42,745 nt of DNA, taken from positions 1-42,745 of the forward strand of contig JARJFC010000036.1 of NCBI GenBank assembly GCA_029310945.1, written 5' to 3'. Shown here in pieces: positions 1 through 7,953 of this stretch. Both the position numbers and the translations under genes were made by a program. How positions within the stretch are numbered: position 1 is the stretch's first letter; each line of letters starts with the position of its first letter. The notes beneath the pieces were generated by a model. The model did not search any database, had not been told where the DNA came from, and was given only the letters and a program-made list of their open reading frames with translations. This stretch comes from Leptospira sp. 96542 (GTDB taxonomy: Bacteria; Spirochaetota; Leptospiria; Leptospirales; Leptospiraceae).

Positions 1-190
1 CCTTAATCTGCTTATCTGTTGGGGGATTTACTTGCTCGGATTTTTTCAAGAATTCAGCCTTCCATTGTCGTAAGACAAAGTAACTGATTCCTAAAGATTC
101 GGAAACTTCTTTTATAGTAAACGAACCTGATATGGCTCGCTTCACTGCCTGCTCTTTAAACTCGGGAGAGTATTTTCCTCGTCTGCTCAT
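1..190 (-). CDS. IS3-type transposase OrfA, N-terminal part (cut by window edge)
   Basis: Reading the minus strand from the ATG at 188-190 gives an open frame that runs off the window. It begins [20 protein letters not shown] and continues with a second helix and a [18 protein letters not shown] helix-turn-helix. This is the usual N-terminus of the IS3-family OrfA (HTH_Tnp_1), the DNA-binding protein that is joined to the OrfB integrase by programmed frameshift. The product would bind the element's terminal repeats. Only about 63 codons are visible, so intactness cannot be judged. It is divergent from the transposase at 322-1308, which belongs to a different family, so two mobile elements lie next to each other here. 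Confidence 0.85.
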   Translation of the reverse strand, partial: MSRRGKYSPEFKEQAVKRAISGSFTIKEVSESLGISYFVLRQWKAEFLKKSEQVNPPTDKQIK

Positions 191-321
191 TTGCACCTCT
201 TGCTTTTTATACGCAAAAAAGGTGTCCGTTTTTATGTATTCAGGCTATACTTCCTTTTTGTGTTTTATTTTTTTGGATTTGTCTTCTAATTTTTGTTTAT
301 ACATTCAACCAGCAGCTTTTA

Positions 322-1308
322 ATGGAAAACATCTTCCTTAAATCCCAACTCTCTGCTTATAAAAGAAAACAGAAAATTTTCCATACAAAACCAAAGGAAA
401 GAATCATCTTGGTTCTGATCTCCTATCTTTTTCCCAAATGGAAATCTTCACTCATCCTTGTATCACCAAACACTCTACTCATTTGGAGAAAAAAGAAATT
501 CAAAATCTTCTGGAAACTTCTATCTCTAAGAAAAAAACAAGGTAGACCAAACATCCCTTGGGATCTCATCAAACTCATTCGTCGTATTGCCAAAGAAAAC
601 AAAGTCTGGGGTGCCACAAAACTTCATGGGATTCTTATCAAACTAGGACTCGTTGTATCGGAAAGAACTGTCTCTCGCTACATTCCCAAAAGACCAACTG
701 ATCCCAGAAAAAGACTTTCTTGGAACCAGTTCTACACACTACATGCCGATTCCATCATTGTCTCTGATTTGTTTAGCGTTATATCGTATAAGTTTAAAGA
801 AATCTATAAAGTGATTTTCTTTATGGATTTGCAGACAAGACAAATCCTTCACTTTGACATCCATTCTAATCCAACAACACGATGGATGCGAAAGGTCATC
901 AAATTTGCCTTTAGAAAAAAGGGATTAGAGATTACATCCTATCTCATCACTGACAATGATACTTTATTTGGAAAACGATTCTCTCGGTATTTGGAAAGAC
1001 TGGGAATCAATCACAACAAAACTGCCGTTCGTTCTCCTTGGCAAAATGGGTATGCCGAACGGTTTGTCAAAACATGTAAAAATGAATTTCTTGATTATTT
1101 TATTCCCATAAACGAATACCATTTGCAAGTGAAGTTAGATCAGTTCATACACTTTTACAACCACAACAGAACTCATCTCGCGCTAAATAAAGAAACTCCC
1201 GTTCCCTCACCCATCCTACACAAACCAAGAGACGGAAACTGTCATTTGGAAGCCAATCCGGTATTAGGTGGTCTTTACCACACCTACTCCTGGAAAAAAA
1301 CCGCATAA
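322..1308 (+). CDS. DDE integrase-core transposase
   Basis: A 328-residue protein with a basic N-terminus, a helix-turn-helix-like stretch ([17 protein letters not shown] at about 74-90, then [10 protein letters not shown] and [10 protein letters not shown]) and a retroviral-type integrase core. Likely catalytic acids are D149 in SDLFSV, D211 or D213 in ITDND, and E246 in GYAERFVKT, followed by [11 protein letters not shown] near the C-terminus. This order matches the rve family of stand-alone transposases. It cuts and joins DNA ends of its own element. The frame is complete and ends SWKKTA-stop, so it may be active, but I could not define its terminal repeats. A short relic of a relative's last codons lies at 8135-8182. 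Substrate and exact IS family are unknown. Confidence 0.85.
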   Translation: MENIFLKSQLSAYKRKQKIFHTKPKERIILVLISYLFPKWKSSLILVSPNTLLIWRKKKFKIFWKLLSLRKKQGRPNIPWDLIKLIRRIAKENKVWGATKLHGILIKLGLVVSERTVSRYIPKRPTDPRKRLSWNQFYTLHADSIIVSDLFSVISYKFKEIYKVIFFMDLQTRQILHFDIHSNPTTRWMRKVIKFAFRKKGLEITSYLITDNDTLFGKRFSRYLERLGINHNKTAVRSPWQNGYAERFVKTCKNEFLDYFIPINEYHLQVKLDQFIHFYNHNRTHLALNKETPVPSPILHKPRDGNCHLEANPVLGGLYHTYSWKKTA

Positions 1309-1515
1309 GAGAGATAGATTCTTTTCTACACCTCTCTTATTTCGCTTTATAATCTTTGCCTAAAAATCTCTTCATAAAAGAGAAGGATTCTTTATGTCTT
1401 CGTAATCGATCAATCACTGATTTTTGGAACAAATCCTTTGTTTTGAATAAGAAATCGATAGTTGTAGTTTGTTTTTTGTCTACAAAATCATTCAAACATC
1501 CAGCGAGCGTTCAAC

Positions 1516-1554
1516 TTAACGAACATTTTGTTCGCTATCATAGTTTTGGCGAGG
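1516..1554. repeat. 3'-end part of the Rhs-cassette spacer (copy D)
   Basis: TTAACGAACATTTTGTTCG followed by a stretch ending GTTTTGGCGAGG. The same string, slightly varied, occurs at 4108-4134 and 5823-5862, each time 11-18 bases beyond the stop codon of an immunity-like lipoprotein gene. The rest of the spacer is missing here. The remainder of the 1309-1572 gap holds only the AAGAGAG/CTCTCTT inverted pair just after the transposase stop; I see no gene. Confidence 0.6.
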
Positions 1555-1572
1555 CGCAGGCTTGTGCCTAAC

Positions 1573-1833
1573 TCAGAAAGAAGGCCTGGTATTTGATTTT
1601 TTATGACATTTTTCTGATCTTATATAAGAAACCAGACATTGATTAATATAGTTTGCTCTAGAACGTTCCCATTGGTCTGTTCCTTTATCTTCTGAATTTT
1701 CAAATATCATTAAAGCTGCGAGACAATTATTTGCGCTCATTTGATCATTTCGTTTATTGTAATCTTCACATTTCGCTCTTTCACTCATACAATTTATCGC
1801 CAATATAATAATTATGATTATTAAAATTTTCAT
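1573..1833 (-). CDS. Small four-cysteine lipoprotein, candidate immunity protein for the 1840-3948 tip
   Basis: An 86-residue product with a short lysine n-region, a run of isoleucines and a spirochaetal lipobox (LAINC), so it should be a lipid-anchored envelope protein. After the lipid cysteine come four cysteines: C-x14-C-x28-C-x9-C, then HKKSN. The same layout is seen in the genes at 8523 and 6475. It starts only 6 bases after the Rhs stop codon, with a GGAGG Shine-Dalgarno inside the end of the Rhs gene, so the two are co-translated. Position and export signal fit an immunity lipoprotein that protects against a toxin acting in the periplasm or on membranes. That role is inferred; no known immunity family is recognised. 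Confidence 0.7.
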   Translation of the reverse strand: MKILIIIIIILAINCMSERAKCEDYNKRNDQMSANNCLAALMIFENSEDKGTDQWERSRANYINQCLVSYIRSEKCHKKSNTRPSF

Positions 1834-1839
1834 TTAAAA

Positions 1840-3948
1840 TCACAGCCTCCACTTTTTTGGTCTAAACAAATTTGCCCTTCGCGCAGAATCAATGAAACGA
1901 AGGTCATTGATTAAATTCAACGATTTGAATAGGACAGTCCCAGTAGAAGCTACCAAAAGATCATAAGGATTATTTACACCTTTCCATGCATTTTTCACCC
2001 ACTCATTATTTCCCCTTCTCGCACCTGGTTCCCAAGGACTCGAGCCACCGTATTTATCATGCCAAAATGATGCACGATCGATTGCATTTCTCGGTTCTTT
2101 TACTCCATTCGTCATCATGTAGAATATATTTACTGCTTGTTCAGTATTAATTTGTTCTACAGCAACGCTACCAATCAAAAAAAGTGCCAACTGCTTCCGA
2201 TTCATTTGGTTTAAAAAAGTCGGTTTTCCTTGTTTCTTTTGCGATTCATAGTAATTTCCAACTATAAATTTTCTTACCTGTTGCTCAATCGGATCTGTTG
2301 TCGATTCTATATATTTTCTAAAATATTCCTCTAAGGCTCCTTTTTCGTTTGGTGTATTTTTACTACATGAACCTGGACCAGTATAATTATGCCCTCGTGC
2401 CACCACAGAACTTCCACAAACATTCAATACTAAGGGTAACATTGCAATTGTTGAACCAATACCAAAATTTCCATCAGGATCCACAAATTTTAATGGGTTT
2501 CCTTCTACATACATTGTTCGATTCATCCCATTGGAATTGGTAGTTGCAATTAAACCGTCATTACCAATAAATTTGCCCAATGCCGCATCATAATACCGCG
2601 CCTTGTAGTAATACAGCCCACTCTCCTTGTCTTCTTCCTGTCCCGTATATTTGAATTTAGTAATGTCTGGTCCATAGGAATCAGTTCGAAGGATCTCACC
2701 ATACGGTTTATAAGTGATATGACTTTTACCACCACGTTCTCCGCCGGCAAGCACATTTCCATTCCCATCGGTAATCATGGTGATGCTACCCAAATGATCG
2801 GGGTGGAAAAAATACATTCCTGTTACCCGCACGTTGCCTGAAGAAATGCCACCACCGCCACCACCAGTGGTCGGTTCATCACCAACAGAGGGTGTATCAG
2901 TGGGAATGCCGTTTGCAAGCCCTAGTAACCAAATGGGGGTGCCTGTCTCTGCCTCCGCTCCACCAAGTAAGAGTGGAAAACAACCTACCGTATTCGTAAA
3001 TGAGAATATAACAACGAGTAATGCCGTCCCGTAACGGTGGGTTTGTTTCTGGATGCGGTTCGCTAATTGCGGTAAAAGGGAAATACCGAACACACTCAGC
3101 GTTTGCGGTTCTAAATTACCACTTGCTAAATGACCATAACTTGGATCATTCTTTGTCTCGCCCCTCGTCCTATACACCAATACAATCAAAAATCCAAGTA
3201 GCAGGATCCAAGGAACAGCACGGTAACCTTCACGAAGTTTCCCATCCACATACAAATTTGTATCTTCGAGTGTTCGGAGAATGTAAAAACCAAACCGGTT
3301 CTTCCAATAGGTATCACAATCGATATTGACATCTTTACAAAACGGATTCGTAAAGATGTTGTCCGAAGCAGAAGCCATCTGGTTCACAAGGATCGCATCC
3401 CCTCGGCTGTACTGGGCTACCATATCCCCCTCCACTCCGATCACATACATCGTATGTTTCTCTTGTTCGCCGGGTGTTCTATGGATCTCATAATAATTCC
3501 CAAAACTATACGTCGTGGTATTCGAATTCTGTAAGGCTTTTTTGATCCGCATCCCTGAATGGTCATACGTGTATTCGAACTTGTCGCCACCGCTTGTTTC
3601 TATACGTTTTAACTTATTTTGGGCATTGTAGTGGAGGGTGTCACCATTGCGACCGATCATATTCCCCATCGCATCATACGAATAACCAACCATCCCTGTG
3701 TTTATGCTATTCACCCGTGTAACAGCATGGATATGGTTGCCGTTCTCGTAAGAATAGCTGAAGGCTCCCTTTGTTAACAAATTCCCATTGCGGTGGTAGT
3801 TGTAATTTTCTTCACCATACTTACCAATCGCCTTTGTCACTCGGCTCAAATGGTCATATTCAAAACTTTGGTTTCTCGACTCGTTCATCAGATCGGTGAT
3901 GTTTGAGATGTTCCCTGGGCGAGTCCCGAACATAAACATAATATACAA
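1840..3948 (-). CDS. Truncated Rhs-type polymorphic toxin with possible phospholipase A2-like tip
   Basis: A 702-residue protein. Residues 15-180 carry YD/Rhs repeats (YDAMGNMIGRNGDTLHYN and similar). Two hydrophobic segments (244-259 and 306-321) sit between the repeats and a Gly-rich linker (361-367). The RHS-associated core is at 378-480 (HPDHLGS, YTGQEED, YYKARYYD) and ends VDPDGN (489-494), the usual hinge before the toxic tip. The tip (about 495-702) has NYTGPGS at 521-527 and a D-x5-HD motif at 624-631, which resemble the calcium loop and catalytic HD of phospholipase A2, though about 100 residues separate them. Full-length Rhs/SpvB-TcaC proteins are far longer, so this is a 3' fragment. 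Its first 12 residues (MYIMFMFGTRPG) come from the spacer repeat. A lipoprotein gene follows at once. The PLA2 reading is a hypothesis. Confidence 0.8.
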   Translation of the reverse strand: MYIMFMFGTRPGNISNITDLMNESRNQSFEYDHLSRVTKAIGKYGEENYNYHRNGNLLTKGAFSYSYENGNHIHAVTRVNSINTGMVGYSYDAMGNMIGRNGDTLHYNAQNKLKRIETSGGDKFEYTYDHSGMRIKKALQNSNTTTYSFGNYYEIHRTPGEQEKHTMYVIGVEGDMVAQYSRGDAILVNQMASASDNIFTNPFCKDVNIDCDTYWKNRFGFYILRTLEDTNLYVDGKLREGYRAVPWILLLGFLIVLVYRTRGETKNDPSYGHLASGNLEPQTLSVFGISLLPQLANRIQKQTHRYGTALLVVIFSFTNTVGCFPLLLGGAEAETGTPIWLLGLANGIPTDTPSVGDEPTTGGGGGGISSGNVRVTGMYFFHPDHLGSITMITDGNGNVLAGGERGGKSHITYKPYGEILRTDSYGPDITKFKYTGQEEDKESGLYYYKARYYDAALGKFIGNDGLIATTNSNGMNRTMYVEGNPLKFVDPDGNFGIGSTIAMLPLVLNVCGSSVVARGHNYTGPGSCSKNTPNEKGALEEYFRKYIESTTDPIEQQVRKFIVGNYYESQKKQGKPTFLNQMNRKQLALFLIGSVAVEQINTEQAVNIFYMMTNGVKEPRNAIDRASFWHDKYGGSSPWEPGARRGNNEWVKNAWKGVNNPYDLLVASTGTVLFKSLNLINDLRFIDSARRANLFRPKKWRL
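2493..3067 (-). repeat. RHS-core direct repeat, copy 1 (long)
   Basis: This DNA is nearly identical to 7376-7943. Its first 330 bases also match 5316-5640. It encodes the second hydrophobic segment, the Gly-rich linker and the RHS core. The Gly tract differs by two codons between the two long copies. Such long direct repeats are substrates for homologous recombination between modules. Confidence 0.85.
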
Positions 3949-4134
3949 TTATAATCTTGTTTGGCGATCACTATTTTGGTGTTTGTCGGGTCAGGCCACT
4001 CTGGGGTGCGCTAACGCTTCCGCCTGCCTAAGGCAGGCCAAGCCCGCCGTGTCCTTCTCGCAGGGGAAATGGTTGGTGGGAAAGGGAATTTCATTTAAAG
4101 TATAGGGCATTGTGTTCGATTTTATAGTTTTGGC
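3917..4134. repeat. Rhs-cassette spacer, copy A
   Basis: The spacer starts GGGCGAGTCCCGAACATAAA at the rhs junction and runs to a GTTTTGGC motif near the next lipoprotein stop. It contains an 8-bp palindrome with one central base (GCCTGCCT-A-AGGCAGGC, 4022-4038). Copies lie at 5642-5862 and 7954-8119. It separates the truncated Rhs gene from the lipoprotein gene of the preceding cassette and fills most of the 3949-4147 gap. Confidence 0.8.
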
Positions 4135-4147
4135 AAATCAACAGAAT

Positions 4148-4786
4148 TCATTTCATTTCGCCATAATTTATAGATTCAAAACTAGATTTATAGGAAATTG
4201 GTCCACAATACATAAAAATAAAAGGAAACAATTCTGCTCTTGAAATTAAATGATTCACTGAAATTTTCGTTGAATATGTTGGATCCTCTTTTAAATTCAA
4301 AATATTTGTTTGTGCCCTTTTTATATTTATTTTTGGACAATAGGTAACCCCATCGTCACCTTTGACACATTCTTTTCCTTCATACAAAGAAATACCAAAT
4401 TTCTTCTTTGGATCAAAAGCAAATCCATGGAATATTAAAATTTCTGTCGATTGACAAGACCAAAAATTCCAATCCAAAACTGTAATCTTAGTAATTCCGA
4501 AATAATCGCCTTCATTCAATGAAAAAAAATACCCGTCAAAATTTTCAGGTAAATTATCATAGATTTCAATTGATTCTGGAACATTACAATTATTCTGATT
4601 ATAGCAATTATCTAAATTGGCAAATATTTTAGATTTGATTACAAATCTTCCATTCCCAATATCTACACGAAACCGTAAATAGCCTTCAGTATGATGGTAT
4701 CCTTTGAAGGAACTACTCGAATTCGCTTCAAATATAGAACAACGCTGAAAGAAAATAAGCGATAAAATTAGAAAAAAATACTTCAT
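4148..4786 (-). CDS. Hypothetical lipoprotein, candidate immunity protein for the 4799-5638 tip
   Basis: A 212-residue protein starting MKYFFLILSLIFFQRCSIFE: a classic signal peptide ending in a spirochaetal-type lipobox with cysteine 16. The mature part is rich in beta-prone and aromatic residues and has several cysteines (for example DNCYNQNNC and the KECVKGDDG region). I do not recognise the family. It starts 13 bases after the stop of the Rhs module 4799-5638 on the same strand, which is the standard place for an immunity gene. The very low G+C of this gene compared with the Rhs core DNA next to it suggests a separate origin. Protection against the upstream tip is inferred from position only. 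Confidence 0.6.
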   Translation of the reverse strand: MKYFFLILSLIFFQRCSIFEANSSSSFKGYHHTEGYLRFRVDIGNGRFVIKSKIFANLDNCYNQNNCNVPESIEIYDNLPENFDGYFFSLNEGDYFGITKITVLDWNFWSCQSTEILIFHGFAFDPKKKFGISLYEGKECVKGDDGVTYCPKINIKRAQTNILNLKEDPTYSTKISVNHLISRAELFPFIFMYCGPISYKSSFESINYGEMK

Positions 4787-4798
4787 TTTAGGTTGATC

Positions 4799-5638
4799 CT
4801 ATCTGCCACTTACTTCGCAGGTAGTCTTACGTTTTTTATCTTTCTTGACGCACTTATCATAATACAATTTACCAAGTGACCCTACACTAATTGCAATCAA
4901 TGCTGCAGGATTAGTAATCCCTACCAATGCAAGTAGATCACTGCTTTGTGTTATAATAGTAAGAACATCGGAAACGGCTGAAAGACCTTCCCTTAGAGTT
5001 TCTTGGTGTTTCGATAAAAATCTTCCAGCATCAGTTTTACCTAGAATATCATTATTACCTTTATTTCTAGTATAAGTTCCTCCACTCGCAATCCACCGAG
5101 CACCGCCATCCATTGCACGCTTTATTTTCCCGATTTCCTTCGCGAGCTTCTTCTGGCCTGAATATATTTTTTGTTTCAATATTTTATCATTAAAAGCCAT
5201 TCCGCCAGCCACAAAAGCAAGAGGTTTTAATTCTTCTGGAGCAACGATATAAGCAATCATGGCTCCAAGTTTCGAAAACTCCTTTGCATGCCCACTCGGA
5301 TCAACAAAAGCAACTGGATTCCCTTCCACATACATCATACGGTTCATGCCCTGCTCTTTGTCTGGAAACACCTGACCATCGTTACTCGCAAAACGCCCCA
5401 ATGCCGCATCATAATACCGCGCCTTGTAGTAATACAGTCCACTCTCCCGATCCTCTTCCTGTCCCGTATATTTGAATTTAGTAATGTCAGGTCCATAGGA
5501 ATCAGTGCGTAAAATCTCTCCATACGGTTTATAAGTGATATGACTTTTACCACCACGTTCACCGCCGGCAAGCACATTTCCATTCCCATCGGTGATCATG
5601 GTGATGCTTCCCAAATGATCGGGGTGGAAGAAATACAT
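4799..5638 (-). CDS. Orphan Rhs tip module: RHS core plus hydrophobic C-terminal tip
   Basis: A 279-residue frame that starts at MYFFHPDHLGS, exactly where the spacer repeat ends, so it lacks all Rhs repeats and any export signal. Residues 1-117 are the RHS core (YTGQEED, YYKARYYDAALGRF) ending FVDPSGH. The tip, about 118-279, is unlike the other two. It has hydrophobic stretches (LGAMIAYIVAP; SSDLLALVGITNPAALIAIS) around a basic helical region and ends in a Lys-rich tail with two cysteines. Two membrane-prone segments would fit a membrane-acting toxin, but no family is recognised. As an orphan it would be expressed properly only after recombination with a longer rhs gene sharing the core. 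A lipoprotein gene follows after 13 bases. Confidence 0.7.
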   Translation of the reverse strand: MYFFHPDHLGSITMITDGNGNVLAGGERGGKSHITYKPYGEILRTDSYGPDITKFKYTGQEEDRESGLYYYKARYYDAALGRFASNDGQVFPDKEQGMNRMMYVEGNPVAFVDPSGHAKEFSKLGAMIAYIVAPEELKPLAFVAGGMAFNDKILKQKIYSGQKKLAKEIGKIKRAMDGGARWIASGGTYTRNKGNNDILGKTDAGRFLSKHQETLREGLSAVSDVLTIITQSSDLLALVGITNPAALIAISVGSLGKLYYDKCVKKDKKRKTTCEVSGR

Positions 5639-5640
5639 TC
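5316..5640 (-). repeat. RHS-core direct repeat, copy 2 (short)
   Basis: Almost identical to 7376-7700 and close to 2493-2820. The match stops at the codon before MYFFHPDH, where the spacer repeat takes over. The Rhs segment retained here is therefore about 250-300 bases shorter than in the other two modules. Confidence 0.85.
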
Positions 5641-5641
5641 T

Positions 5642-5862
5642 GGGCGAGTCCCGAACATAAACATAATATACAAATACGACATTGTTTGGCGATCTCTATT
5701 TTCGTGTTTGTCGGGTCAGGCCACTCTGGGGTGCGCTATCGCTTCCGCCTGCCTTAGCCAGGCCAAGCCCGCCGTGTCCTTCTCGCGGGGATTAGGTTGG
5801 TGGAGAGAGAAATAAAATTAAGTTAACGAACATTGTGTTTGATATTATGGTTTTGGCGAGGG
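5642..5862. repeat. Rhs-cassette spacer, copy B
   Basis: Same order of blocks as copy A: GGGCGAGTCCCGAACATAAA, TGTTTGGCGATC, GTGTTTGTCGGGTCAGGCC, a mutated palindrome (GCCTGCCTTAGCCAGGC), then TTAACGAACATTGTG and GTTTTGGCGAGGG. This copy shows the full length best. It fills the 5639-5873 gap and carries no gene. Confidence 0.8.
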
Positions 5863-5873
5863 TCAGTTTTATA

Positions 5874-6503
5874 CTATTCATCATCGTTTAAAGGATCGAT
5901 TAAAATAACGCCCGTTAAAAAATCAAAAATTTCAGAAAAATTCATACCAAGCCGAATTCCATAGTGGATTCCAATGGAAACCTCAACAGATACAGGTGAT
6001 TCACACCAACGAGATTCAATCCCGCTAGACGAACCTCGTTCTGATCCGAATCCAAGTGGAAAAATGACATTTGTATTGAACTTGGAAAATGACTTTTTAT
6101 GATTTCTAGGTTCATCCTCTTTTGGGATATGTGAATTAGAATTCATTACAATTAATGAATTTCCCTGATCTAAAACTAGGTCGGAATTTTCATACGTTGA
6201 TAAATAAATACGACCGCCCCTTCCACCAGTTTTATAATAACCAACAACTCCATTTCTAATGCCAAGTCCCAAGCCATTTCTTCCGTGCTGAATCCCCCCA
6301 CCAAAACACCAGAACCAAGCTGAAATTCCATAGATATTCTCTTCTACACCAATGACTGGAATGTCCACTATATCCTTTGTACGATTCTGAAAATACTTAT
6401 CTATTGAATGACAGTTCGAAAATATTAAAATAACAAAACTCATTAAAAGTGACCTGCTGAATAATCGAAGATTATCAATGCATAATCGAATAAAAGTCAA
6501 CAT
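5874..6503 (-). CDS. Hypothetical lipoprotein, second gene after the 6778-7698 Rhs module
   Basis: The frame is open up to 6572, but two inner starts fit better: ATG at 6503, giving an Arg-containing n-region, or ATG at 6441-6443, which has an AGG-type Shine-Dalgarno. Both lead into MSFVILIFSNC, a signal segment with a spirochaetal lipobox. The mature protein is Gly-rich (FGGGIQHGRNGLGLGIRNG; KTGGRGGRIYLSTYE) and ends in SEIFDFLTGVILIDPLNDDE, suggesting a small beta-rich envelope protein with repeated glycines. I do not recognise the family. It follows the four-cysteine lipoprotein gene at 6475 and ends 11 bases before the spacer repeat, so it belongs to the same cassette. It could be a second immunity protein or unrelated cargo. 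Confidence 0.55.
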   Translation of the reverse strand: MLTFIRLCIDNLRLFSRSLLMSFVILIFSNCHSIDKYFQNRTKDIVDIPVIGVEENIYGISAWFWCFGGGIQHGRNGLGLGIRNGVVGYYKTGGRGGRIYLSTYENSDLVLDQGNSLIVMNSNSHIPKEDEPRNHKKSFSKFNTNVIFPLGFGSERGSSSGIESRWCESPVSVEVSIGIHYGIRLGMNFSEIFDFLTGVILIDPLNDDE

Positions 6504-6726
6504 TTCCTTTCTTTTTGCCGCATTGGCTATATTTATAACTATATTGAATACAAGAAGTAAGAGGTAAATCATAGCTTGGGTTGTCGGGATCTAATATTGG
6601 AGCAACCATTAGGTTCTGAATACAAAAATATTTAAATCCTTCGCGTGCATCCTCTTTACATTTTTCTTCACTCGTTGCCAAACACTGAAAGAAAATTATG
6701 CATATTAAAAAGCTTTTCCTTGTCAA
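6475..6726 (-). CDS. Small four-cysteine lipoprotein, candidate immunity protein
   Basis: An 83-residue product read from a TTG start at 6726 with a GAGGG ribosome-binding site upstream. MTRKSFLICIIFFQC is a signal peptide ending in a lipid-attachment cysteine. It is followed by LATSEEKC and then C-x11-C-x23-C-x9-C with GKKKGN at the last cysteine. The final C-x9-C and the six or seven residues between the lipid cysteine and the first of the four match the genes at 1573 and 8523, so I treat the three as one family. It lies 51 bases after the 6778-7698 Rhs module and overlaps the longest form of the next gene. Immunity function is inferred from position. Confidence 0.6.
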   Translation of the reverse strand: MTRKSFLICIIFFQCLATSEEKCKEDAREGFKYFCIQNLMVAPILDPDNPSYDLPLTSCIQYSYKYSQCGKKKGNVDFYSIMH

Positions 6727-6777
6727 TCTAATCCCTCTTCCGATCTATTTTGCATTTTTTCCCTTTAATTGAATGAA

Positions 6778-7698
6778 CTATCTACCCAAAAATCCATCAT
6801 TGCTCGGAGGTGAAGGCATTGAATTTGAAGAAGATGTAGTGAAAGAGCAAGTCACCGCTGCTGCATAATCCTGATCAGTAGGGTGATTTCCAGATCGCCC
6901 TGCAAAATAATTTAAACAGATTACTTTTGCTGAATCATTTTCTACAGTATCGCTTGACTCAGAATCAGGTTTGATTTTCCAATCCCACATGCCTTTAAAA
7001 GGGTCAGTATTTGTTTCATATTTAAATTTAGAATTCTCATACTGAATTCCATTTAGTTGATAGATTAACATGCAACCTACTTTTCCAAATTTCTCTTTGC
7101 AATCATCTGTCGTACTGTATGCTGCTACCACTAAATTTAGGTGAAAATTTGACGTATTCGAATATTTATTTCTTCCTATTACACGACCATACCATTTGTC
7201 AAATTTACCAAACAGTTTATTATACATTTGGTAATTATTTATACCCTTCCATATTTTATTACTGCTAAAACTTCCGCCTTTATCACCGAACTTTTTCCCC
7301 ATGGCATGGCCGATGATCCGATTTAACATATGCATATAATTAGTGCTATTTCCCGAATCATCTGTAAATCGGATCGGATTCCCTTCCACATAGATCATAC
7401 GGTTCATGCCCTGCTCTTTGTCTGGAAACACCTGACCATCGTTACTCGCAAAACGCCCCAATGCCGCATCATAATACCGCGCCTTGTAGTAATACAGCCC
7501 ACTCTCCTTGTCTTCTTCCTGTCCCGTATATTTGAATTTAGTAATGTCTGGCCCATAGGAATCAGTGCGTAAAATCTCACCATACGGTTTATAAGTGATA
7601 TGACTTTTACCACCACGTTCTCCGCCGGCAAGCACATTTCCATTCCCATCTGTGATCATGGTTATACTTCCCAAATGATCGGGGTGGAAAAAATACAT
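6778..7698 (-). CDS. Orphan Rhs tip module with unrecognised Cys-containing tip
   Basis: From the ATG at 7698 this is 306 residues: RHS core (1-115) ending in an altered hinge, FTDDSGN, then a tip of about 190 residues. The frame stays open upstream to about 7953 with the second hydrophobic segment and Gly linker, but has no start codon there, so the gene is 5'-truncated at the spacer repeat. The tip contains paired cysteines (DDCKEKFGKVGC; ICLNYFAGRSGNHPTD with AAAVTC) and a Ser/Pro-rich end (SSSNSMPSPPSNDGFLGR). I do not recognise a toxin family. Two lipoprotein genes follow on the same strand. Its core DNA is nearly identical to the other two modules, while the tip is wholly different, as in polymorphic toxins. 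Confidence 0.7.
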   Translation of the reverse strand: MYFFHPDHLGSITMITDGNGNVLAGGERGGKSHITYKPYGEILRTDSYGPDITKFKYTGQEEDKESGLYYYKARYYDAALGRFASNDGQVFPDKEQGMNRMIYVEGNPIRFTDDSGNSTNYMHMLNRIIGHAMGKKFGDKGGSFSSNKIWKGINNYQMYNKLFGKFDKWYGRVIGRNKYSNTSNFHLNLVVAAYSTTDDCKEKFGKVGCMLIYQLNGIQYENSKFKYETNTDPFKGMWDWKIKPDSESSDTVENDSAKVICLNYFAGRSGNHPTDQDYAAAVTCSFTTSSSNSMPSPPSNDGFLGR

Positions 7699-7943
7699 TC
7701 CTGTTACCCGGGCATTGCCTGAAGAAATGCCACCGCCACCAGTGGTCGGTTCATCACCAACAGAGGGTGTGTCAGTGGGAATGCCGTTTGCAAGCCCTAG
7801 TAACCAAATGGGAGTGCCTGTCTCTCCCTCCGCTCCACCAAGTAAGAGCGGAAAACAACCAACTGTATTCGTAAATGAGAATATAACAACGAGTAGTGCC
7901 GTTCCATAACGGTGGATTCGTTTCTGGATGCGGTTGGCTAATT
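7376..7943 (-). repeat. RHS-core direct repeat, copy 3 (long)
   Basis: Matches 2493-3067 over its whole length and 5316-5640 over the first 325 bases. The part from 7699 to 7943 encodes YGTALLVVIFSFTNTVGC and a Gly-rich linker in frame with the downstream core, but without a start codon. Together with the spacer copy and a transposase relic it accounts for the 7699-8259 stretch, which has no complete gene. Confidence 0.85.
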
Positions 7944-7953
7944 TTTTTCTTCT

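Noticed and set aside
1356..1571. 71-codon plus-strand frame after the transposase
   Set aside because: No ribosome-binding site, no recognisable protein, and it runs through the spacer repeat.
2983..3000. TNTVGC in Rhs module 1 as an internal lipobox
   Set aside because: It sits in the middle of a long protein, after a hydrophobic segment but with no start nearby, and the surrounding residues do not fit a cleavage site well.
2834..3329. Plus-strand frames opposite the Rhs genes (also at 5284-5512, 7330-7572, 7715-7909)
   Set aside because: They are antisense shadows repeated in each copy of the RHS core, without ribosome-binding sites or own homology.
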